Shown here piece by piece: positions 13,317-20,799 of a DNA stretch of 32,155 bases (position 1 is its first letter; every line of letters starts with the position of its first letter). Below the pieces are notes generated by a model that was not told where the DNA came from, did not search any database, and was given only the letters and a program-made list of their open reading frames with translations. A program made the position numbers and the translations under genes. Source of the stretch: an uncultured Gammaproteobacteria bacterium (GTDB lineage Bacteria > Pseudomonadota > Gammaproteobacteria > Steroidobacterales > XN24); NCBI GenBank assembly GCA_947259915.1, contig CAMYOC010000001.1, forward strand, positions 1 to 32,155. The letters are read 5' to 3'.

Positions 13317-15169
13317 GACCCGCCGCGGCCAGCTGGTTCGAGATCCTCACGCCCCGTGAGCAGCTGACCCGCGCGTTGCGCTGTCTGGCGAAGACCGGCG
13401 CGGTCGAACTGCAATGTCATAGCCAGACGACGAGCCCCGCCATGCTGCCGGACCTGAGCCGGGGACTGGAGGAATTCGGGGAATTGTCACGGCGCTACGG
13501 CGACTGGTGGCCCAAACCCGTGACCCAGCCGGTAGAGGCTGCGGCCGAACCCGCCGCCCAGCTGGCCGACGCCCTCGCCGCGCTCAGGGCCTGGGCCGAG
13601 GAAGCCGGCCCGGTGATCGCCGAGTTGCAAGGCACGCGCCGTATGCTCGGTGATCTGGAGACGCTGGCCGACGCCTTCTCTCTGGAGGAAGAGCGTCTGC
13701 CAAATCTGCATCAGCTGGCCGCGGCCGGTCCGTATCTGGAGGGCCGCCTGTATGTAGTGCCCCCAGAGGCGGCGCTGCAGCAGGCGCCACCCTCTGTGTT
13801 GCTGCAGCGGATAGAGACGGAGCACCGGCGTTACCTGTTCGCGGTCGGCCAGCGGGCACAAATCGCCGCACTCGACGAGCAGATGAACGCGCTGCGGGCG
13901 CGGCCGCTGCCGCTGCCGGAATGGCTGCCGCCGGAACCCGGCAAGGCCCGGGAGGCGGTGCACGCGCGGGTCGCCGCTGGCCGCAAGGCCGACGAGACAC
14001 TCGTTCTGCGGCTGCAGACCGTGCACAACAAACACAACCTGGCCGAGACCCTGGGTCGCCTGCATCTGCTGGAGTGGTATGTCAGCCACGTGCCGGAGTT
14101 ACCCACCACGGAACATTTCGCCTGGATCACCGGCTGGACCAGCGATCTCCAGGCCGAGAACCTGGAAGCCAAGTTAAATGAGAAGGATCTCCATTGCCTG
14201 CTGCGGCTGGGTGAACCACCGCCCGATGTGGATCCGCCGGTCGTGCTGCGTAACCCGGGGTGGGCGCGGCAGTTCGAATTGTTCGCCGGCCTGCTCGGCA
14301 TGCCCGGCCAGCAGGACGTGGATCCGAGCCGCCTGGTCGCGCTGATGGCGCCGCTGATGTTCGGCTATATGTTTGGCGATGTCGGCCAGGGCGCGGTGTT
14401 GTTAATCGCCGGGCTGCTGCTGAGGAAAAAATTGCCGGCGCTGGGTCTGCTGGTTCCCGGTGGTATTTCAGCGATCGTCTTCGGCTTTGTATTTGGCAGT
14501 GTGTTCGCCAACGAAAATCTGATCGCGCCGCTGTGGCTGCACCCCATCGACCAGCCGATCCCGGTGCTCGCCGCCAGCCTGATCTTCGGCGTGTTCGTGG
14601 TGTCCAGCGGCCTGTTCCTGGACGCGCTGCAGTTCCATTGGCGCGGCGAGGCGTTGAAGTTCTGGGGCGCCCGCCTGGGTCTGAGCCTGACCTATGTCGG
14701 TCTGCTCGCCTCGTTTTTCAACTCAGCCGGTCTGTGGCTGGCGCTGTTGGGCACGGCCTGGTTCATCGTCGGCGCCGGGCTCACCGAGCGCGAGCGCATC
14801 GGCGCCGCGATCGGCGACGCCGCGGTAGAGTTTGCAGAGCTGGTGCTGCAGGTGGCCGTCAACACGATTTCATTCGTGCGCGTGGGCGCATTCGCGCTCG
14901 CTCATGCCGGCCTGTCGGCCGCCGTCATCGGCATGGCCGAGGGCTTCGATGCCATGGCCGGAAAGCTCGCCGTGCTGGTGTTTGGTAACGCCCTGATCAT
15001 CGGTCTCGAAGGCCTGGTGGTCGGCATACAAACCACCCGTCTGGTGTTGTTCGAATTCTTCATACGCTTCCTCCGTTCCAGCGGGCGCCGCTTCAGGCCC
15101 CTGCCGAGCCCTGACGAGCCTGCCGGGGCGGAGGAGGCGACCAAAGAGCATCAAAGGAGAGCGTCATGA
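13307..15169 (+). CDS. ntpI: V/A-type ATPase subunit I (a-subunit)
   Basis: 620 residues. The frame is open far upstream, but translation should begin at the GTG at 13307, which has GGGAG just before it and overlaps the preceding stop. The N-terminal half (about 1-340) is soluble and partly coiled-coil; the C-terminal half has about eight membrane helices forming the ion half-channels. The region MAPLMFGYMFGDVGQGAVLL and the functional arginine helix NTISFVRVGAFALAHAGLS (Arg at about residue 525) are diagnostic of subunit a/I. That arginine faces the carboxylate of subunit K during ion transfer. The end overlaps the start of subunit K in an ATGA. Confidence 0.95.
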   Translation: MGIRPAAASWFEILTPREQLTRALRCLAKTGAVELQCHSQTTSPAMLPDLSRGLEEFGELSRRYGDWWPKPVTQPVEAAAEPAAQLADALAALRAWAEEAGPVIAELQGTRRMLGDLETLADAFSLEEERLPNLHQLAAAGPYLEGRLYVVPPEAALQQAPPSVLLQRIETEHRRYLFAVGQRAQIAALDEQMNALRARPLPLPEWLPPEPGKAREAVHARVAAGRKADETLVLRLQTVHNKHNLAETLGRLHLLEWYVSHVPELPTTEHFAWITGWTSDLQAENLEAKLNEKDLHCLLRLGEPPPDVDPPVVLRNPGWARQFELFAGLLGMPGQQDVDPSRLVALMAPLMFGYMFGDVGQGAVLLIAGLLLRKKLPALGLLVPGGISAIVFGFVFGSVFANENLIAPLWLHPIDQPIPVLAASLIFGVFVVSSGLFLDALQFHWRGEALKFWGARLGLSLTYVGLLASFFNSAGLWLALLGTAWFIVGAGLTERERIGAAIGDAAVEFAELVLQVAVNTISFVRVGAFALAHAGLSAAVIGMAEGFDAMAGKLAVLVFGNALIIGLEGLVVGIQTTRLVLFEFFIRFLRSSGRRFRPLPSPDEPAGAEEATKEHQRRAS

Positions 15170-15519
15170 AATTAACCGCCACACTCCTGATCGGCGCATC
15201 GGTGGTGGTCGCCATCGCCGCCGTGACCGGCACGCTGTTGCTGGCCTTCCCCGGCGCCGCCTGGGCCGAGGAGGTGGTCGCCGCGGTGGCCATCGATCCG
15301 GACATTGTGCAATGGGGCTTTGCCTCCGCCGCCGCCTCCGCCGGCCTGTCGGCGGCCGCCGCCGGCTATGCCGTGGCGCATGTCGGCAGCGCGGCGGTCG
15401 GCGCGCTGGCCGAGAAGCCCGAGCTGATGGGCCGCGTGCTGGTGGTGGTCGGTCTGGCAGAAGGTATCGCCATCTACGGTCTGATCGTCTCGATCCTGAT
15501 CCTGAACCGGCTGGGCTGA
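15166..15519 (+). CDS. ntpK: V/A-type ATPase subunit K (membrane rotor, c-ring)
   Basis: 117 residues with AGGAGAG before the ATG. The first 35 residues form a hydrophobic helix ending in AAWAEE, which looks like a cleavable signal sequence or an extra helix. Then come two helices: residues 50-80 (Ala/Gly-rich packing helix) and 88-114 with the ion-carrying Glu at 99 in GLAEGIAIYG; the loop LAEKPELMGR contacts subunit D/C. So this is a two-helix c-type subunit rather than the four-helix eukaryotic or enterococcal form. The Gln typical of Na+-binding K subunits is not seen in the first helix, which favours protons as the coupling ion; this is inference. Confidence 0.93.
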   Translation: MKLTATLLIGASVVVAIAAVTGTLLLAFPGAAWAEEVVAAVAIDPDIVQWGFASAAASAGLSAAAAGYAVAHVGSAAVGALAEKPELMGRVLVVVGLAEGIAIYGLIVSILILNRLG

Positions 15520-15520
15520 G

Positions 15521-15826
15521 ATGAGCGTGCCCTGGTTTATCGGTGACGAGCTGACCGGCGCCGGGTTCCGCCTCGCCGGGGCCCGGGTGTTGCTGGTCGA
15601 ACCCGGTGACCGTGACAACGTGGCCGTGATCTTCGACCGCGGACAGGCAGACGCCGCGCTGATCGTCATCACCACGGCGGCAGCCGCCTTGCTGCCGGAA
15701 CGAGAATTTGCGCGTGCCGTGCGCGCGGCCAATCCGCCGGTGGCGGTGGTGCCGGACGCCCGCTCCACCATGCCGCTGCCGGAGATGGGGCACCGGGTGC
15801 GCAGCGCTCTGGGAGTCGAATCATGA
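15521..15826 (+). CDS. ntpF: V/A-type ATPase subunit F
   Basis: 101 residues, a small alpha/beta (CheY-like) protein that binds the central rotor subunit D and the catalytic head. Visible pattern: IGDELTGAGFRLAGARVLLVE at the start, which matches the conserved GDELTAxGFRLAG of F subunits, then a hydrophobic strand (ADAALIVITTAAAALL) and a closing strand PVAVVPDA. It starts one base after the TGA of subunit K and its stop overlaps the E start (ATGA). The length is normal for the family. Confidence 0.92.
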   Translation: MSVPWFIGDELTGAGFRLAGARVLLVEPGDRDNVAVIFDRGQADAALIVITTAAAALLPEREFARAVRAANPPVAVVPDARSTMPLPEMGHRVRSALGVES

Positions 15827-16454
15827 CCGAATTCGAAGGCGTACTGGGCTATCAGGTCCGCACCATGCTCAACGGCATCGCGCTGGATGTGAAGACACGC
15901 CGCCGGGCCATGCTGGACACGGCGCATCAACGCGCCCGCGAGCTGCTCGCGCAGACCCGGCGCCAGGCCCTCCAGCGGGTCCATCAGGCCGTGAGCGAGG
16001 AACGCGAGCAGCGGGCCAAGACCCTGGACAAGACCCGCGCCGCCCTCGCCTCCCGTCAGCGCCGCCGACAACAGGCCGTGGACGTGGAACGTCTGGAACG
16101 GGGGCGCGCGCTGCTTGGCGAGGCTCTGCGGATCCGCTGGGACAACCCGGAGACGCGGGCAGACTGGGTGCGGGCCGTGATCGACGACGCCAAGGGGATT
16201 CTGCAGCCCGGTAACTGGCACGTGCAGTATCCGGAGGGCATCGACGAAGCCTGGATCACCGGGCTTATCACCGATCAGATACCATCCGGGCGGTGCCGGA
16301 CATCGAGGGCGGCCTGCGGATCCTGCGTGGCGCCGCCTGTCTGGAAATGACCATCGCCGGGCTCATGGCCCGCGCCGACGAACTCTCGAGTGAATTACTG
16401 GCGGAGATCTACGGCGAACAAGCCGCACCCGCCGTGGAGAGAAAACATGGCTGA
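15823..16454 (+). CDS. ntpE: V/A-type ATPase subunit E, frameshifted
   Basis: The E stalk subunit is readable only through a frameshift. The first frame (from ATG 15823) gives a charged coiled coil (residues 20-100, many Arg/Gln/Ala) and WITGLITDQ, then runs into non-conserved sequence and stops at 16350. One base earlier, a second frame continues with TIRAVPDIEGGLRILRGAAC, then LEMTIAGLMARADELSSELL and a stop at 16454, overlapping the A start by 8 bases, as expected from the tight packing elsewhere. The switch lies around 16275-16287. A single missing base explains it, for example CAGATACC from an original CAGGATACC, giving DQDTIRAVP. No slippery heptamer is obvious. Either the gene is damaged or the assembly has lost a base. 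In the intact operon E pairs with the 12191 protein. Confidence 0.85.
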
Positions 16455-18198
16455 AGCTGCGATCCGCTGGATCGGCGGTCCGGTGTTAAAGGCTCTGGTG
16501 GACGGCCGCTTCCACGTCCACGAGGCGATACAGGTCGGCGAGCGCAAGCTGCTGGGCGAGGTGATCCAGCTCAACGAGAATCTGCTCACCGCTCAGGTTT
16601 ATGAGGACACGACCGGTCTGAAGCCCGGCGACCCGGTTACCGGCACTGGTCTGCCCTTGTCCGTGCCGCTGGGTCCGGGGCTGCTCGGACGCATCATGGA
16701 TGGTCTGCTGCGACCCCTGGCCGATGCCTCAGTGCATTTCTACGCCACCGGGACCGTCGGCCGCCGGGACGCAAAACTCGCGTTCAAACCGACCGTCAGT
16801 ATCGGCCAACAGCTCGAATCCGGCGCCTTTTTCGGTGATATCGAGCGCGAAGGCCCGGCACTGCACTGCCTGGTCCCGCCGGATATCCGCGGCACCGTGG
16901 CATCGATTGTCGGGGCCGGTGCCTACAGTGAGACCGAGATCCTGTGCGTGCTGACAGACGACACCGGCAAGCGCCATGAGCTCGCCATGATCCACGACTG
17001 GCCGGTGCGCCGGGCTCGCCCGGTGACCAAACGCATGAACCCGGAAGCGCCGATGGTCACTGGCCAGCGCATCCTCGACACACTCTTCCCGGTGGCCCGG
17101 GGTGGCCGCGCCGCGCTCCCCGGCGGCTTTGGCACCGGCAAGACCGTGTTGCAGGAGAGCCTGGCCAAATGGTGCGACGCTGACGTAATCATCTACGTGG
17201 GCTGCGGCGAACGTGGTAACGAGATGTCCGAGGTGCTGGATGAGTTCCCGACCCTGGAGGACCCACGCACCGGGCGGCCGCTGATGGAGCGCACGGTGAT
17301 CATCGCCAACACCTCCAACATGCCCGTCGCGGCGCGTGAGGCCAGTGTCTACACCGCGATCACGGTAGCGGAATACTTCCGCGACCAGGGTCTGCACGTG
17401 GCGTTAATGGCCGACTCCACCAGCCGCTGGGCGGAAGCGCTGCGCGAAGTCTCTGGACGGCTCGGCGAACTGCCCGGCGAATCCGGCTACCCGGCTTATC
17501 TGAGTTCGCGTCTGGCGGAATTCTACGAGCGCGCGGCCCGGGTCAAAACGCTGGGCGGCGACGAGGGCTCGGTAACCATTATCGGTGCGATCAGTCCGCC
17601 GGCCGGCGACTTCTCCGAGCCGGTCACCAGCCATTCCAAACGCTATGTGCGCAGCTTCTGGGCATTGGATCGCAACCGCGCCCAGGCGCGTTTTTATCCG
17701 GCGATCCATCCGCTGACCTCCTATGCGGAAGACGTGGATGTACTGGCGCGCTGGTGGCAATTACAGGGCAACCCGGACTGGCGTAACCATCGTCAGCGGC
17801 TGCTGACGCTGCTCGAGCAACAGGAAAAATTGGAGCGGATGGCGCGCATCGTCGGCAAGGATGCGCTGCCGCCGGCACAACAACTGACCCTGCTGTGCGC
17901 GGATCTGGTCAACGAGGGTTTCCTCTATCAGTCCTCGTTCTCGGAAATCGATCGCTACTGCTCGCCGGCCCGCCAGTCCGCGATGTTGCGACTGCTGATG
18001 CATTTTATCGACCGGGCCGGCGAGGCGATCGAGGCCGGCTCCAGCGTCGAAGACGTGGCCGGCGTCCCGGTACTCAGACGCCTGCGCCGCCTGGGCGAAG
18101 AGATGGCCGAGGAAGCGCTGGACGAGTCCAAGGCCATCTGGAACGAAATCGACAACGAGTTCGCGGCACTCAAAGGAGCCGACAAAGATGCGCGGTGA
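16447..18198 (+). CDS. ntpA: V/A-type ATPase catalytic subunit A
   Basis: 583 residues. The start is the ATG at 16447 (GGAGA 7 bases upstream), beginning MAEAAIRWIGGPVLKA; earlier in-frame codons belong to the E overlap. The P-loop GGFGTGKT is at about 226-233, followed by YVGCGERGNEMSEVLDEFP and the conserved MADSTSRWAEALREVSGRLG, which carries catalytic and arginine-finger-contact residues. The extra non-homologous insertion that marks A subunits relative to F1-beta is present (about 100-200, MNPEAPMVTGQRILDTLFP follows it). This is the ATP-hydrolysing subunit of the soluble head. The stop overlaps the start of B by 11 bases. Confidence 0.97.
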   Translation: MAEAAIRWIGGPVLKALVDGRFHVHEAIQVGERKLLGEVIQLNENLLTAQVYEDTTGLKPGDPVTGTGLPLSVPLGPGLLGRIMDGLLRPLADASVHFYATGTVGRRDAKLAFKPTVSIGQQLESGAFFGDIEREGPALHCLVPPDIRGTVASIVGAGAYSETEILCVLTDDTGKRHELAMIHDWPVRRARPVTKRMNPEAPMVTGQRILDTLFPVARGGRAALPGGFGTGKTVLQESLAKWCDADVIIYVGCGERGNEMSEVLDEFPTLEDPRTGRPLMERTVIIANTSNMPVAAREASVYTAITVAEYFRDQGLHVALMADSTSRWAEALREVSGRLGELPGESGYPAYLSSRLAEFYERAARVKTLGGDEGSVTIIGAISPPAGDFSEPVTSHSKRYVRSFWALDRNRAQARFYPAIHPLTSYAEDVDVLARWWQLQGNPDWRNHRQRLLTLLEQQEKLERMARIVGKDALPPAQQLTLLCADLVNEGFLYQSSFSEIDRYCSPARQSAMLRLLMHFIDRAGEAIEAGSSVEDVAGVPVLRRLRRLGEEMAEEALDESKAIWNEIDNEFAALKGADKDAR

Positions 18199-19579
18199 AC
18201 TGATGTTGAACGGCGCCGTGCGGCGCATCGAAGGCCCGCTACTCTATGTGCAGCGCGGCGCGCAGGTCGGGCTCAACGAAGCCGTCGAGATCCTCGGTGT
18301 AACCGGCGCGCCCAGGGTCGGGCGGATCGCCGCGCTGGACGACGCCAGCATGATTATCGAGGTGCTGGAGTCCACCACCGGGCTCGGGCTCGAAGACACC
18401 CGCATCCGTCTCAAGGCTGAGCCGCTGCGCTTTTCGGTCGGACCGGGCCTGCTCGGACGCGTGTTCAACAGCGTCGGTCAGCCGCTGGACGGTGGCCCGC
18501 CGATCCCGGCGGCACAACGCATGCGGATTGACGGTCTGGCGATCAACCCGACAGCGCGCGCCCTGCCCCGGGATTTTATCGAGACCTCGATCTCCACCAT
18601 CGATCTGATGAACAGCCTGGTGCGTGGACAAAAACTGCCGCTGTTTTCCTGCGGGGGTCTGCCTCACGATCGACTGGCCACACAGATCGCGCAGCGGGCG
18701 CGGCTGCGCGGCAAGGCGGCGGGACAATTCGCTATTGTTTTTGTCGGTATCGGCGTTCCCCACGACACCGCCGAAGCATTCCGGCTGGCGATGGAATCCA
18801 GCGGCGCGCTGGAGCACACGGTGATGTTTTTGAACCGGGCCGACGAACCCAGCACACAACGTCTGCTCACGCCCCGCTATGCGCTGACCGCGGCCGAGTA
18901 TCTGGCCTTTACCGAAGGCCGTCATGTGCTGGTGATCCTCACCGACATGACCAACTATTGCGAGGCGCTGCGCGAGGTCTCCGCCAGCCACGGTGAGATC
19001 CCCAGCCGCAAGGGCTATCCGGGCTATATGTACTCGGATCTGGCGTCGCTGTATGAGCGGGCCGGCTGCATCAAGGGTCTGCCCGGCACATTGACCCAGC
19101 TACCGATCCTGACCATGCCCGGCGAGGACATCGGCCATCCGATCCCGGATCTGACCGGTTACATCACCGAGGGTCAGATCGTGCTGGCCCGTGACCTGGA
19201 CCACAAGGGTGTCTACCCGCCGGTGGCGGTACTGCCAAGCCTGTCGCGGCTGATGGATGCAGGCACCGGCAAGGGCTATACCCATCGTGATCATCCCAAT
19301 CTCGCGCATCAGCTGTTCGCGGGCTATGCCCGGGCCACCCGGGTCCGCGTACTGGCCAGCGTGATGGGTCAGGAGGGCCTGTCCGAGACCGACCGTCGCT
19401 ATCTCGAATTCGGCGACGCGTTCGAACACAAGCTGGTCAGCCAGGACGGCCCGCGCACGCTGGAAGAGAGCATGGACGTGGGCTGGCGCCTGTTGCGTCT
19501 GTTGCCCGAGGCCGAGCTGTCCCGGCTGAGCGACGAGCAGATCGCGCAGCACATCCGCCGGGAGACCGCGGATGCCTGA
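18188..19579 (+). CDS. ntpB: V/A-type ATPase subunit B (regulatory head subunit)
   Basis: 463 residues, ATG at 18188 with AGGAG upstream inside the end of subunit A. The non-catalytic degenerate P-loop SCGGLPHDRLATQIAQ (about residue 155) is present. So are LLGRVFNSVGQPLDGGPP and GEIPSRKGYPGYMYSDL, which are strongly diagnostic of B. It alternates with A in the hexameric head and contributes the arginine finger to the catalytic sites. The C-terminus is a helical bundle, and the last bases overlap the D start. Confidence 0.97.
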   Translation: MRGELMLNGAVRRIEGPLLYVQRGAQVGLNEAVEILGVTGAPRVGRIAALDDASMIIEVLESTTGLGLEDTRIRLKAEPLRFSVGPGLLGRVFNSVGQPLDGGPPIPAAQRMRIDGLAINPTARALPRDFIETSISTIDLMNSLVRGQKLPLFSCGGLPHDRLATQIAQRARLRGKAAGQFAIVFVGIGVPHDTAEAFRLAMESSGALEHTVMFLNRADEPSTQRLLTPRYALTAAEYLAFTEGRHVLVILTDMTNYCEALREVSASHGEIPSRKGYPGYMYSDLASLYERAGCIKGLPGTLTQLPILTMPGEDIGHPIPDLTGYITEGQIVLARDLDHKGVYPPVAVLPSLSRLMDAGTGKGYTHRDHPNLAHQLFAGYARATRVRVLASVMGQEGLSETDRRYLEFGDAFEHKLVSQDGPRTLEESMDVGWRLLRLLPEAELSRLSDEQIAQHIRRETADA

Positions 19580-20186
19580 CGCCCGGCAAGTCTCGCCGAC
19601 CCGCAGCGCTTTTTTGGAGCTGAAAGACGAGCGTGATCTGATCCGCGAGGGCTACGAGTTCCTGGACGAGAAACGCATGATCGTGGCCCAGGAGATGCTG
19701 CGCCAGCTCGCCGCCTGGGAACGCTTGCGTGACGAGTACCTGAGCCTGAACGCGCAGGCAAACAGCGCGCTGGCGGCCGCGGTGTTCCGCCACGGCTTTG
19801 ACGGGCTGGTAGTCTATCCGCGTAGGCGGATGAAGGACTGGACACAGCCGCTCAACGCCCATCGCTTCCTCGGCGTGGAGCTGCTGGAGCCCGGTGACGC
19901 CGAGGCGCATAGCGATCCATCTGACCCGCCGGTATTGCCCTCTGCTGAAGCCGAGGCCTGCCGCAGCGCCTTCGCCGCGCTGCTGGCCGCGGCGGGACAC
20001 ATGGCCGCCGCCCAGACCAATCTGGAGCGGCTGATCGACGAATATACCCGCACTGAACGGCGGGCCCGCGCGCTGGAGAACGTGATGCTGCCAGAGATCG
20101 ACGACAGCCTGCGCTTTGTCAACGAACAACTTGAGGCGGTGGATCTGGAAGAAGCGTTGCGGGTGCGTTTCGTCGGCAAGGAGTAG
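19572..20186 (+). CDS. ntpD: V/A-type ATPase subunit D (central rotor shaft)
   Basis: 204 residues, last gene of the operon. Two long helices at either end (about 1-70 and 135-195) form the antiparallel coiled coil of the shaft; the start ARQVSPTRSAFLELKDERDL and the end RTERRARALENVMLPEIDDS match the conserved N- and C-terminal segments (RRxNALE-like) of D subunits. It turns inside the A3B3 head and is held by F. The gene overlaps B by 8 bases and is followed by about 100 bases without a clear terminator, then a convergent gene. Confidence 0.95.
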   Translation: MPDARQVSPTRSAFLELKDERDLIREGYEFLDEKRMIVAQEMLRQLAAWERLRDEYLSLNAQANSALAAAVFRHGFDGLVVYPRRRMKDWTQPLNAHRFLGVELLEPGDAEAHSDPSDPPVLPSAEAEACRSAFAALLAAAGHMAAAQTNLERLIDEYTRTERRARALENVMLPEIDDSLRFVNEQLEAVDLEEALRVRFVGKE

Positions 20187-20285
20187 GCGGAGCCTGATTG
20201 GCGGCGCAAGCCCTTGTCAGAAAGCCAGCTGCATGAAGGAAGTCCGGAGGTGGCGCACTGAGTCCATCCGCAGCTGCTGGTCGAA

Positions 20286-20702
20286 TCAGAAGGGTTTTTC
20301 CAACCGTTCGCGGCCGGTGGCGTGGCTGGGCACCCGGTAGGTGTCCGCATCGGGTTCGAAACGCCGGTGCATCGGATCGCGGCCGGCCAGCTTCATGATC
20401 AGGCCGGTCGGGAAAATCGCGATAAAAAAGGTTGCGGTCAGGATAATCGGCGTCACGATCCGCCCGATAAAGTGGCCGAAACGCATCCAGCCCCGATAAA
20501 CCGGCCGCAGCGAATCCGGTGCCGCCAGCCCCCAGAGCAGAAACACCGCGCCGGCGACCCAGGGCCAGATCGGCCAGGCGCCGTCAAACTGCCACGGCAG
20601 AAATAGCCCAAAGATCAGCGGCAACATGCCGGCCATGATCAGACCGAACTGGCGCAGCCCGGCGCGATCAATTTTCGGGATAACGTGGGGCGTCTTGCTC
20701 AT
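20286..20702 (-). CDS. SxtJ-family small membrane protein
   Basis: 138 residues with about three membrane helices (FGLIMAGMLPLIFGLFL, WPWVAGAVFLLWGLAA and a longer C-terminal one, ILTATFFIAIFPTGLIMKL) and a soluble tail (GRDPMHRRFEPDADTYRVP). Short proteins of this kind, named after SxtJ of saxitoxin clusters, commonly sit next to NodU/CmcH carbamoyltransferases, as here. The function is unknown; a membrane anchor or partner of the carbamoylation step is a guess. It lies 97 bases downstream of the carbamoyltransferase on the same strand. Confidence 0.75.
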   Translation of the reverse strand: MSKTPHVIPKIDRAGLRQFGLIMAGMLPLIFGLFLPWQFDGAWPIWPWVAGAVFLLWGLAAPDSLRPVYRGWMRFGHFIGRIVTPIILTATFFIAIFPTGLIMKLAGRDPMHRRFEPDADTYRVPSHATGRERLEKPF

Positions 20703-20799
20703 GATCGACCACTTGCTGCATCCGCGATGATCCGGGGTATGGATCCGCCCCGGCTGGTGGGCATCGATCGAACGACGGACATGTGCATTGCTGTCGACA

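Noticed and set aside
16270..16290. Programmed -1 frameshift in the ATPase E gene
   Set aside because: No X-XXY-YYZ slippery heptamer or downstream pseudoknot is apparent, and this subunit is not known to be frameshifted; a lost base is simpler.
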